Assembly: GCA_045546135.1 (NCBI GenBank) | Contig: JAZQCD010000031.1 | Location: 1-64,000, forward strand | Origin: RUG13409 sp045546135 | GTDB lineage: Bacteria > Bacillota > Clostridia > Peptostreptococcales > Anaerovoracaceae | Reading direction: 5' to 3' | DNA: 64,000 nt | In this document: positions 26,096-33,647 of the stretch, piece by piece | Numbering within the stretch: position 1 is the stretch's first letter | Layout of the letters: each line of letters begins with the position of its first letter | Program-made: the position numbers and the translations under genes | Notes under the pieces: model-generated | Seen by the model: only the letters and a program-made list of their open reading frames with translations | Database searches by the model: none | Told to the model about the DNA's origin: nothing

Positions 26096-26812
26096 ATGGC
26101 AGATCAGTTTTCAAGGACTAGGATGCTCCTTGGCGATGAAGCGGTAGAAAAATTAAGAAACTCAAGAGTTGCAGTTTTTGGCATAGGCGGAGTCGGAGGC
26201 TATGTGACCGAAGCTTTAGTGCGCTCAGGAATCGGCACCCTGGACCTCATCGACAGCGATACAGTAGATATAACGAACCTAAACAGGCAGATAATAGCAA
26301 CTCACGATACAGTCGGAAGACCAAAGGTAGAGGTAGCAAAGGAAAGAGCTATATCCATAAACCCAGAAGCCGTAGTTAATACTTATCAATGCTTTTTCCT
26401 CCCTGAAACAAAAGACATGTTCGACTTTTCGAAATATGATTATGTCGTAGATGCAATAGATACAGTTGCAGGAAAACTCCAGCTGATAAAGAACGCAAAG
26501 GATGCAGGAGTGCCGGTCATATCTTCTATGGGCGCCGGCAATAAGATGGAAGCGTCCATGTTTGAAGTCGCTGACATATCGAAGACATCAGTATGTCCTC
26601 TTGCAAGAGTAATGAGAAAGAAATTAAAAGAGATGGGGATAGACCGTCTAAAGGTCGTTTATTCAAAGGAAACGCCTATTACCCCAAAGAAAGAAGAAGG
26701 ACAGACAAAGGGCGGCCGGCCGGCTCCCGGAAGCAACGCCTTCGTACCTGCCGCAGCAGGCCTCATAATAGCCGGAGAGGTCGTAAAGGATTTGATAGGA
26801 TACGGTTCATAA
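26096..26812 (+). CDS. tcdA: tRNA threonylcarbamoyladenosine dehydratase
   Basis: 238 residues, full length for the TcdA/CsdL branch of the ThiF/MoeB/E1-like family. The nucleotide-binding loop is VFGIGGVGGYV at about 27-37, followed by the acidic switch DLIDSDTVDITNLNRQ with the family Asn-Arg-Gln. The later SSMGAGNKMEASMFEVADI and SVCPLARVMRKKL segments are characteristic. The enzyme cyclises t6A37 of ANN-reading tRNAs to ct6A in an ATP-dependent step. The gene stands alone, transcribed opposite to the GH2 gene, with its own promoter and terminator. Confidence 0.93.
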   Translation: MADQFSRTRMLLGDEAVEKLRNSRVAVFGIGGVGGYVTEALVRSGIGTLDLIDSDTVDITNLNRQIIATHDTVGRPKVEVAKERAISINPEAVVNTYQCFFLPETKDMFDFSKYDYVVDAIDTVAGKLQLIKNAKDAGVPVISSMGAGNKMEASMFEVADISKTSVCPLARVMRKKLKEMGIDRLKVVYSKETPITPKKEEGQTKGGRPAPGSNAFVPAAAGLIIAGEVVKDLIGYGS

Positions 26813-26820
26813 ATAACAAT

Positions 26821-26848
26821 TGCCTGTGGCAATGGCGCAGGCATTTTT
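26821..26848 (+). terminator. Terminator of tcdA
   Basis: TGCCTG, an 11-base loop, CAGGCA, then TTTTT, nine bases after the tcdA stop. Confidence 0.85.
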
Positions 26849-26857
26849 GAGCTCCAA

Positions 26858-26893
26858 AGAGGGGCTGCAGGACATAGATCCTGCAGCCCCTCT
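26858..26893. terminator. Convergent hairpin between tcdA and a small gene
   Basis: AGAGGGGCTGCAGGA and its exact complement enclose a 6-base loop. It is a strong stem placed between converging genes and can act on either strand, though neither side has a long T-run. Confidence 0.55.
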
Positions 26894-26910
26894 GATGTTA
26901 GAAAAGGAAA

Positions 26911-27138
26911 CTAAATCTCACTGAATGTATACCTGATGAAGTACCCTCCGGTATCTCCTGTGTGGATGACAAGCTCGCCCTTATCATTGTGGCTTATCTC
27001 AAGGATGGGGAATCTTCCGTTTTCCTTGACATAAGTTTCAGGATCTTCGCATTCTACTTCGATAAATTCTCTTTTCGAGAGATTGTCTTCTCCGCCGCAT
27101 GGATTGGCTTCTTCCAAGAAAACCTCATAATTCTTCAT
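26911..27138 (-). CDS. Small acidic hypothetical protein
   Basis: 75 residues from the ATG at 27138, which is preceded by GGAGG at 8-base spacing; the longer frame to 27180 lacks a site. The protein is acidic, soluble and has two Cys-free beta-rich halves apart from single cysteines (EEANPCGGEDN and EVECEDPE). It resembles short clostridial proteins of unknown function. A promoter lies about 100 bases upstream. No function is assigned. Confidence 0.65.
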   Translation of the reverse strand: MKNYEVFLEEANPCGGEDNLSKREFIEVECEDPETYVKENGRFPILEISHNDKGELVIHTGDTGGYFIRYTFSEI

Positions 27139-27244
27139 TACCTTGACCTCCGTTTCATAATGATTGGCTTGAAGTATCAATATCTCATACTACTTTTCGA
27201 AATAACGAGTAAATATATCGATACGATCTACTATCTCCTCTTAC

Positions 27245-27273
27245 ATAATACCACTGTATCTAATGATAGTAAA
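27245..27273 (-). promoter_or_regulatory. Promoter of the small acidic protein gene
   Basis: Minus strand TTTACT (27268-27273), 17 bases ending in TGG, TATTAT (27245-27250), an extended -10 type. Confidence 0.55.
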
Positions 27274-27342
27274 TACCAAAAATGTTTGTAGGAAATCACA
27301 AAGTTTAGACCAAGATCCGAAAGGGATATTGTAGCAATATAT

Positions 27343-28689
27343 CTACTTTTCGCTGATCTTTTTGAGCACTCTGTAAAGCAGGTATACGACTATTACACTG
27401 ATGGCTGCAGCTATATATGTATTGCTTGCTTCCATTATGCTTGAAAGAGCCGACTCTACAGTGCTGAAGGTAGACATGGCGGTCAAGATGATGAGGAAAC
27501 TGTTTTTGAGTCTATCTGCTGTCTTTTGCTCTTTTCTTTGTATGGCATCTATCATATCCTCAAGAACGTTTTCAGCCTCATCGTACCTTTTTTCTATGCC
27601 CTCGAGCCCGAAATCCTCAGAAAGGAGAGTAACTGATCTTTGTACCGTAGGCCAGCAGTAGTGGTTCGTGCCTGAAAACTGAAGGGCCTGTGACAGGTCC
27701 TCATGGATCTCTTCGAGTTTTTCTTTTGCATCCTTTGAATTAAGTTTCCCGTCCCTGATATCATCCGAGATCCTGAAAAGCTTGTGCTCTATATTGTCTG
27801 TAGATGCATTGCGAAGAAGGAGCATCTCTATGAAAAAGATCTCAGTCGTCTGATATCCTACCCTTTCAGCAAAGGTATCAGGTTTTTCCGAAAGTATCTC
27901 GAGAAGAGTGGCAGTAGAAGCAAAGGTCCTGATGCCTTCATATTGAGATCTGTCCTTTGATTCGACTATCTCTTTCATGTATCCTGCAACGCTGCCGTCA
28001 TTAGGAGACTCCTCATTGGCAAGGCAGTTTATGATGTGCTGCTTAGGAGTTTCTCCGTAAGCAAAAACTGCGCTCCTCTTTGCGCCCCAGGGGAGCATGT
28101 TCACTTCATCAAGGGTCATGAATCCTTTTTCATCATATTCCTGCCCTTTGTATATTATCCTCATGCGCCCGTGCCGGAAGGCTTCAAGGATGTGGACGCC
28201 GTCATCGCAATCCTTTACATAAAGTTCAAGGACGCAAAACCTTGTATATGTATGTCTATCTATGAGTATGAATGCCGGGAAAAAGACATCTTCTGTGCCC
28301 CTTGGCATGTCGGGATCAGGTATGAATTTGAGCATGCAGCTTCCGAGGCAGCAGCGGTCGAAAGATTTTACAGTTACTCTCTTTCTTTTCTTTTTGCTCT
28401 TTATCTTGATGCCGAAGACTTTTTCTTCGCTGATATCATCTTCCTCTTCTTCTTTTAATACTGTAAAGCGCTCTAAATATTCAGGCGACGGATCTATAAG
28501 AGACTGCATCCTCGTAGATTCCTGAAGTTCCTCATCCATGGAATCCTCTATGGTCTCAATGAATATATTCCCGTTTGGATCATCTACTCCTTTAAGATGC
28601 TTTACATCTTTGCTCATCCTCCCCGGTATCATGAAGAGTATGTCGCAATCTGTCATCTGTTTTTCTACTGTAACGCCTTTGTTATTCAT
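27343..28689 (-). CDS. Hypothetical membrane protein, CorA/RMD1-like layout
   Basis: 448 residues. The N-terminal two thirds is a soluble, charged domain with an acidic stretch followed by KIKSKKKRKR at about 95-105. Residues 230-390 are mostly helical, and two closely spaced membrane helices end the protein (about 400-415 and 425-442). A large cytoplasmic helical domain followed by two C-terminal helices is the layout of CorA-type and RMD1-like proteins, but the CorA Gly-Met-Asn motif is absent, so this is only a resemblance. The gene is alone and divergent from the GNAT gene. No function is assigned. Confidence 0.65.
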   Translation of the reverse strand: MNNKGVTVEKQMTDCDILFMIPGRMSKDVKHLKGVDDPNGNIFIETIEDSMDEELQESTRMQSLIDPSPEYLERFTVLKEEEEDDISEEKVFGIKIKSKKKRKRVTVKSFDRCCLGSCMLKFIPDPDMPRGTEDVFFPAFILIDRHTYTRFCVLELYVKDCDDGVHILEAFRHGRMRIIYKGQEYDEKGFMTLDEVNMLPWGAKRSAVFAYGETPKQHIINCLANEESPNDGSVAGYMKEIVESKDRSQYEGIRTFASTATLLEILSEKPDTFAERVGYQTTEIFFIEMLLLRNASTDNIEHKLFRISDDIRDGKLNSKDAKEKLEEIHEDLSQALQFSGTNHYCWPTVQRSVTLLSEDFGLEGIEKRYDEAENVLEDMIDAIQRKEQKTADRLKNSFLIILTAMSTFSTVESALSSIMEASNTYIAAAISVIVVYLLYRVLKKISEK

Positions 28690-28776
28690 AAGTTAAGCCC
28701 CTTTCCTAAAAAGGAAAGTCTCCTTCTTTTTAGATAGAAATAAATACCTCTGTCTTTTTCTTTGATATTATTGTAT

Positions 28777-28792
28777 CATAACTTGTGTTATG
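28777..28792. promoter_or_regulatory. Inverted repeat over the GNAT start codon
   Basis: CATAAC-TTGT-GTTATG, perfect 6-base arms, with the second arm holding the ATG. TTGATA (28762-28767) and TATCAT (28774-28779) nearby suggest that transcription starts at or next to the ATG. It could be a repressor operator, or part of a leaderless start. Confidence 0.4.
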
Positions 28793-29341
28793 AATATTAA
28801 GCTTACAAAAAAGAAAATACATCTTTTGTCTCGTCATAACAGAGAGATAAAAAGGCTGTATATAAGCGCATTCCCAAAGATCGAGCGCATCTCCTATTTC
28901 ATGCTAATGAAGTACAGCCTCAAAAAAGAGATCGACATGTGGGGATACTATGATCAGGGAAAGTTCATAGGTTTTGCTTACATGATGGTCCTTGATGAAT
29001 ATGCTTATCTCCTCTACTTTGCAACAAGAGCAGAGCTAAGAAGCAAGGGCTACGGAACAGCTATAGTAAAGGATCTCCTCTCCACCTATGCTGACAAAGA
29101 CCTGGTCCTTGATATCGAACCTGACGACCCGAATGCAAGCAATGCAGAGCAAAGGGAAAGAAGGAAAAATTTCTACCTAAGGCTTGGTTTCCACGATACG
29201 TATTACGAAATGACAGATGAAACTGGAGACTACAGGATCTATTCAACAAAACCAGATCATTTCACCATAGAAGGTTTCAGGGAATATTTTGAGCTCTTCC
29301 CTGAAGAGTTCGACGGGACACAGACCGTATACAAAAAGTAA
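28790..29341 (+). CDS. GNAT family N-acetyltransferase
   Basis: 183 residues. The acetyl-CoA-binding motif A is ELRSKGYGTAIVKDLL at about 83-98 (R/Q-x-x-G-x-G/A type). The strand before it (AYLLYFATRA) and the later FYLRLGFHDTYYEM fit the GNAT fold. The substrate cannot be read from sequence. No ribosome binding site precedes the ATG and a promoter-like sequence lies almost on top of it, so the mRNA may be leaderless, or the true start may be at a later codon. The gene is divergent from the 448-residue membrane protein gene. Confidence 0.85.
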   Translation: MNIKLTKKKIHLLSRHNREIKRLYISAFPKIERISYFMLMKYSLKKEIDMWGYYDQGKFIGFAYMMVLDEYAYLLYFATRAELRSKGYGTAIVKDLLSTYADKDLVLDIEPDDPNASNAEQRERRKNFYLRLGFHDTYYEMTDETGDYRIYSTKPDHFTIEGFREYFELFPEEFDGTQTVYKK

Positions 29342-29353
29342 ACAGGTCATCAT

Positions 29354-29384
29354 AAAACCTCTTCCTAAAATGAAAGAGGTTTTT
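29354..29384 (+). terminator. Terminator of the GNAT gene
   Basis: AAAACCTCTT, loop, AAAGAGGTTTTT, twelve bases after the stop codon. Confidence 0.85.
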
Positions 29385-29450
29385 AAATGTCATTTCTAAT
29401 AATTCTAATAACTTTTTTTGCTGTAACTATAACTCATTAATGTTTAGCAC

Positions 29451-31049
29451 TCACCCTATGACATCCTCTATGAGGCCTTTGATGCCCTTTTCTTCGTAAA
29501 TGCCTTTGTAATAGCCTGCCTCATCCTGTATGAGTATGTCTATGGTCTTCATTCCTACAAGTTCCACAGGAGCCTTGTCGTCAGTCCATATGTTATCTCC
29601 GCCCTTAACGGCCTTTAAATTCTTTGACACTCTGCTCATCATAGATGAAAGATCTGCTGCCTCAAGTCCTTCAAGGCCTCTTGTAAGAGCTACTGATGGA
29701 TCGTCATCTGCCATGGCAAAGAGTTCTCTGTTGGTAGCATAAGGAACGTCTACTACAGCTACGTTTGGAAATACGCTTGCTATGGTATCTGTAAGATATT
29801 TAGTCGTATCGTCGTCACCTTCTTCTCCGTGCATATTCATGTTGACCACCATGACACCGCCGTAGTTAAGGTGCTCTTTTACAAGCGTAAAGAACTCAAC
29901 TGAGCTCATCTGAAAAGGTATGGTTATATCCTGATAAGCATCAACCATTATGATGTCGTACTTTTCATCTGTGGACTGTATATATGCTCTTCCGTCATAG
30001 GTGACTACAGGTATGTCTTCTGTAAGGTGAAAATATTCTCTTGCAAGCTTCGTTATCTTTTCGTCTATCTCTACGCCTATTACATGGGCATCAGGAAAAT
30101 ATCTCCTGCACTGAAGAGCAAAAGTCCCTGTTCCCATGCCGAGGATCAGGACTTTTGGGTCCTCTCTTGCTGCCATGACAGGAGCTGCAAGAGCATAATC
30201 ATAATACATGCCAGTAAGAGTATCGTCCTTCATATATACGGACTGCACGCCTATCATAACATTTGTGGACAGGACTACTTCTTTCTTGTTTTCGCTTACC
30301 TGAAGATAATTGTATACAGACTCTCCTTCATATGTAAGGTCGTCTATCCAAAAAGCGAATTTTGCATTCCATCCAAAGACTGAAGCAAGAAGGTAAATGA
30401 CTGCGCAGACCAAAGCTGCAGTCTTTTTTCCACCGTTTATGATGAAATATAAAGCGCCGATAACGAGAAGTATACCTGAAAAGATAAGGAATGTAATAGA
30501 GGTGCCAACTGCCGGTATGGTCACAAAGGTCGGAAGGAAGGTTCCTATAATACTGCCTATGGTATTGCACGCTCCCAGTCGTCCCGCTACTCTTCCGCTT
30601 TCTTCAAGGTCTGACATCGTAAAGCGTATAAGAGAGGGAGTAACAGTTCCAAGGAGGAAAAGAGGGAAGACGAATATGATCATGCAGGCAGCAAAAGCAG
30701 CCCATATGAGCATGTTGTGATTTATAGTGACTACTATCAGGCCCATGATGCCTATGATTATATACCTGCCGAGGAATGGAATAAGAGCTATCCATACAGC
30801 TGATATGAGTATGCGCCTAAAAAGCTTTGCAGGATCTGGGTCTTTGTCTGACCACTTTCCTCCCATTACATTTCCTATGGCCATGGCTATCATGATGGTC
30901 CCTATGATTATGGTCCACACTATCTGAGAAGAACTGAAATATGGAGCAAGGAGCCTGCTGGCGCCAAGCTCTACTGCCATTACTGCCATGCCTGAAAAGA
31001 ATTCAGTAAGGTAAAGATACCACTTGTTTTCCAATATGTTTCGTTTCAT
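29451..31049 (-). CDS. Membrane spermidine-synthase-like protein
   Basis: 532 residues from the ATG at 31049, preceded by AAAGGAA at 7-base spacing; the open frame continues to 31100. The N-terminal half has about 7 or 8 membrane helices and begins LTEFFSGMAVMAVELGASRLLAPYFG-like, the start typical of fused MFS/spermidine-synthase proteins. The C-terminal half is an S-adenosylmethionine-type Rossmann domain with VLILGMGTGTFALQCRRYFP, GVEIDE, DGRAYI and DIIMVDAYQ. Many such membrane proteins are not confirmed as spermidine synthases. Substrate unknown. The gene is monocistronic. Confidence 0.82.
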   Translation of the reverse strand: MKRNILENKWYLYLTEFFSGMAVMAVELGASRLLAPYFSSSQIVWTIIIGTIMIAMAIGNVMGGKWSDKDPDPAKLFRRILISAVWIALIPFLGRYIIIGIMGLIVVTINHNMLIWAAFAACMIIFVFPLFLLGTVTPSLIRFTMSDLEESGRVAGRLGACNTIGSIIGTFLPTFVTIPAVGTSITFLIFSGILLVIGALYFIINGGKKTAALVCAVIYLLASVFGWNAKFAFWIDDLTYEGESVYNYLQVSENKKEVVLSTNVMIGVQSVYMKDDTLTGMYYDYALAAPVMAAREDPKVLILGMGTGTFALQCRRYFPDAHVIGVEIDEKITKLAREYFHLTEDIPVVTYDGRAYIQSTDEKYDIIMVDAYQDITIPFQMSSVEFFTLVKEHLNYGGVMVVNMNMHGEEGDDDTTKYLTDTIASVFPNVAVVDVPYATNRELFAMADDDPSVALTRGLEGLEAADLSSMMSRVSKNLKAVKGGDNIWTDDKAPVELVGMKTIDILIQDEAGYYKGIYEEKGIKGLIEDVIG

Positions 31050-31150
31050 TTGATAATTCCTTTTCTTTTGCCTTAGATATGCATATATGCTCAAAGACAT
31101 GCATCATTATACTATCATACAAAGCAAAATGGAATAAAAAAGCAACGGAA

Positions 31151-31174
31151 GACCTGCCGCATTTGCGGCAGGTC
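31151..31174. terminator. Terminator after the pilus operon
   Basis: GACCTGCCGCA and its exact complement around a 2-base loop; on the minus strand followed by TTCCGTTGCTTTTTT. It lies about 115 bases after the sortase stop. Confidence 0.65.
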
Positions 31175-31288
31175 TCCTTATTGAATATGCTCTCAAAAAG
31201 AACATTATGAAAGGCTTCCCGGGCTTTGTATATTAATCAGGTAATCTTTTAGGAAGTGTAAACAGTGGTAAAAAAGCCCGGTATTCTC

Positions 31289-32764
31289 TTATTCTTCTTC
31301 TCTTTCTTCAAGCTCTATGAATTTGTCTCTGTATCTCATATATTTGATATCTGCAGCCCAGCATATGACCATGAATATGATCATGAGCGGGGTCCATCTG
31401 TCGACGAGTACCATGGGAAGCCTCATATTCTCTGTGAGTATGAAAGTTACTATAGCTCCTATGACCATGAGGATCTCTACTATGAATCCGAATCTGAAGC
31501 TCTTTGCGAACTTCTTTACATGGTAGAATATCTTCTCTACTGCATCTTTATAATCATCTTCAGTTATCTCTTCTCTTGTTACTGTCCTGTCTTCTTCTTT
31601 TTCTTTCTCTTCAACTGCGAAGTCGTAGATGAGGTCTCTTTCCTTTGCTTCTTCTTCGCTTGGGTCTTCGAGAGTCTTTAAAAGCTCCTTTTCCTCATTG
31701 AATTCCTTCATTGCTTTCTTTCTTCCGTACTTCGCTCTTAAGTGAAGGAGTGGAAGGAACATATATGCTGCCATGATAGTGCATATGAGGTTCACAAGAG
31801 CCCAGGCTGCCATGCCGTGGGATTTTGGAGCCGGACCGTCATCGATCTCTTCATAGGGGTCCTCAGGATATTCAGAAGGATCTTCTGAAGGATCCGGGTT
31901 AGGGTCTTCCGGCGTGCTGCCGGGAATTGGATCATTCCCCGGATCATCTTCACTGTGCTCAGTCATGACTGCGAATATGACCAGTCTTCCGCTTGTTTCA
32001 GCCGATCTGCATGTAGAAAGAGCAACTATCTTTTCTGCTCCCTCGAGGGCTGCTTCGTCAAGAAAAAGGACTTTAGTCTTTCCGTCGCTGTTTTCGTTCA
32101 TAGCCCTTAGGAAACCTATGACCTGCTCCATCCTGTCTCCTACGAAATATATGCGGTTTTCGTAAGCGTCCGTTATGATGACACCGAATACATATATGTC
32201 GTAAGCTTTATCCGGAGTTACTATGATGCCCTCTTTGTGCTCTTCAAGGAAGTCTTGGTCCATGTAATCATCAAGAGCTCCGAACATGGCTTTTCCGTCC
32301 ATGTGATGTCCGTATATGAGGTTGTAGCTGTCCGAAAGGTCCCCTTCGTTTCCCGCTGCAAGATATATGGCTCCTGTCAAGCTGACTTTACCGTAGATGT
32401 CGTGGGTCGCATAGAACAGATCGTCCTTTCCCTGCATGACCGGATAGTCCACATTGGTATCGTCAAGAGTAAGCCATGCTCTGTGATCGTCGTTTAAAGT
32501 ATAAAGGAGCTTTCCTCCCGACAAAGGCATGAGTTCATCGTCTATGAGTTCTGCTTTCACGTTCAGAAGATCATATGCGCTCGATGCTGATACCTGCGTA
32601 AAAAAGGTGTCATAAAGGACTATTCCTGAGTAGAGCATCATTGTGACTGCTAAAAGTCCTGACATTGCCGATATGAAAGAGTTTCCCATCTTAAGAACAG
32701 TTCCAAGTCCCGGTCTTCCGGCATCTTTTTGTTTGGCTTTAAATATCCTTTCCATCATTTTCAT
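31289..32764 (-). CDS. Class B pilus sortase with long C-terminal membrane extension
   Basis: 491 residues. After an N-terminal helix (about 30-55) comes a sortase domain with catalytic His near residue 153 (IYGHHMDGKAMF), Cys near 251 (ALSTCRSAETSGR, the class B TLSTC form) and the Arg in SGRLVIFA. The usual sortase ends soon after. Here a Pro/Asp/Glu-rich linker (DDPGNDPIPG and on) leads to a membrane helix, a charged coiled region of about 90 residues, and two more helices. The extension is absent from standard pilus sortases. Class B sortases with a SipA-like partner polymerise pili in group A Streptococcus FCT loci. It should join the pilin subunits through their xPTG motifs. Confidence 0.88.
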   Translation of the reverse strand: MKMMERIFKAKQKDAGRPGLGTVLKMGNSFISAMSGLLAVTMMLYSGIVLYDTFFTQVSASSAYDLLNVKAELIDDELMPLSGGKLLYTLNDDHRAWLTLDDTNVDYPVMQGKDDLFYATHDIYGKVSLTGAIYLAAGNEGDLSDSYNLIYGHHMDGKAMFGALDDYMDQDFLEEHKEGIIVTPDKAYDIYVFGVIITDAYENRIYFVGDRMEQVIGFLRAMNENSDGKTKVLFLDEAALEGAEKIVALSTCRSAETSGRLVIFAVMTEHSEDDPGNDPIPGSTPEDPNPDPSEDPSEYPEDPYEEIDDGPAPKSHGMAAWALVNLICTIMAAYMFLPLLHLRAKYGRKKAMKEFNEEKELLKTLEDPSEEEAKERDLIYDFAVEEKEKEEDRTVTREEITEDDYKDAVEKIFYHVKKFAKSFRFGFIVEILMVIGAIVTFILTENMRLPMVLVDRWTPLMIIFMVICWAADIKYMRYRDKFIELEEREEE

Positions 32765-32800
32765 GGTCCTTTCCTCCTTTCTTTTTCATAACTATTATCG

Positions 32801-33409
32801 CTATAGGTTGTTTCTTCTTATCACTGTTATGACCGTTCCGAGGATCTCGTCCTTTTCGACCGGTCCGAAATATCTGCTGTCGGTCCCTCCGTTCCTTGAG
32901 TCGGCGAGTACGAAGCATTGGCCTTCTTCAAGCCTTAAGGGATATTCAGTTATCTGGCTGTAAATGGGAGTCGGGTAGAAGATGTTCCTTTCGACCATTA
33001 TGTTCCCGTTGACTTTGAGTCTGTCGTCCTTTGTTATCTCCACAGTATCTCCGGCTGTAGCTACCACCCTCAGGATATATGTCTGCTTTCCTTCTCCTGG
33101 TATGTCTTTTTCAAATACTATGACATCCTGAGCTTTGACATCCTTGTCAAGGCGGTAGTAAAGAACGAAGTCTCCTGCATCCACTCTTGGATACATATCG
33201 CTGGTCGGCATATGGAGAACTCCGATGAGAACGAAGAATATGATCCACATGGCCAGGAGAAATGCTGCGAGTCTTAATATGAAGAACTGATAATTCTTTA
33301 CAGACCTTTCTTCTTTGTTTATCTTTTTTGAAAGCTTTCCGAGTTTTTCAGCTCTGCTTTCAGCTTCTTTTATTCTTTGATCCTTATCCACTGTCTTACT
33401 TCCTTTCAT
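32801..33409 (-). CDS. sipA: Catalytically dead signal-peptidase I homologue, SipA-like pilus chaperone
   Basis: 202 residues. One membrane helix at about 44-64 follows a charged cytoplasmic N-terminus. The S26 fold is clear (MYPRVDAGDFVLYYR, RVVATAGDTVEI, then LADSRNGGTDSRYFG). The catalytic Ser of the SMxP box is Asp71 (SDMYP) and the catalytic Lys before RV is Leu113 (YILRVVATAGD), so peptidase activity is not expected. SipA of Streptococcus pyogenes has the same type of change (Asp and Gly) and is needed for pilus polymerisation with the class B sortase. The gene lies between backbone pilin and sortase, as there. Confidence 0.85.
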   Translation of the reverse strand: MKGSKTVDKDQRIKEAESRAEKLGKLSKKINKEERSVKNYQFFILRLAAFLLAMWIIFFVLIGVLHMPTSDMYPRVDAGDFVLYYRLDKDVKAQDVIVFEKDIPGEGKQTYILRVVATAGDTVEITKDDRLKVNGNIMVERNIFYPTPIYSQITEYPLRLEEGQCFVLADSRNGGTDSRYFGPVEKDEILGTVITVIRRNNL

Positions 33410-33466
33410 ACTTATCCTTTGAGATCTAGAGAAGCCTCGCGTCCTCTCGCGGAGCTTTTGCAGAGC

Positions 33467-33531
33467 TCAAAAAATATATTGCCCCGGCTTTTTGATAACT
33501 GCGGTACCTTCTTTTTTGAAGGCGCCGGGGC
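33467..33531 (-). terminator. Terminator-like hairpin between backbone pilin and sipA
   Basis: Minus strand GCCCCGGC, an inner stem (GCCTTC/GAAGGT), GCCGGGGC, then AATATATTTTTTG. It lies within the operon and probably allows partial readthrough, giving more backbone transcript than sipA and sortase transcript. Confidence 0.7.
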
Positions 33532-33545
33532 TTTTTTTCTTTTGA

Positions 33546-33567
33546 GGGGCGGCTTTATTGCCGCCCC
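33546..33567. other. Second GC-rich hairpin in the same gap
   Basis: GGGGCGGC, six-base loop, GCCGCCCC without a T-run. It sits between the backbone stop and the terminator-like hairpin and may stabilise the 3' end of the backbone message. Confidence 0.5.
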
Positions 33568-33647
33568 TTGATATACCTTTCATCTAAGCTTTTGCTCTAT
33601 ATGTTTTCCCCCTTTGAAACCTTTTAAACTTTGACCTTCTTTATCTC

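Noticed and set aside
26858..26893. Mobile-element inverted repeat
   Set aside because: A single strong palindrome between converging genes fits a terminator; no transposase or target duplication nearby.
32801..33409. Active type I signal peptidase
   Set aside because: Ser and Lys of the catalytic dyad are replaced by Asp71 and Leu113.
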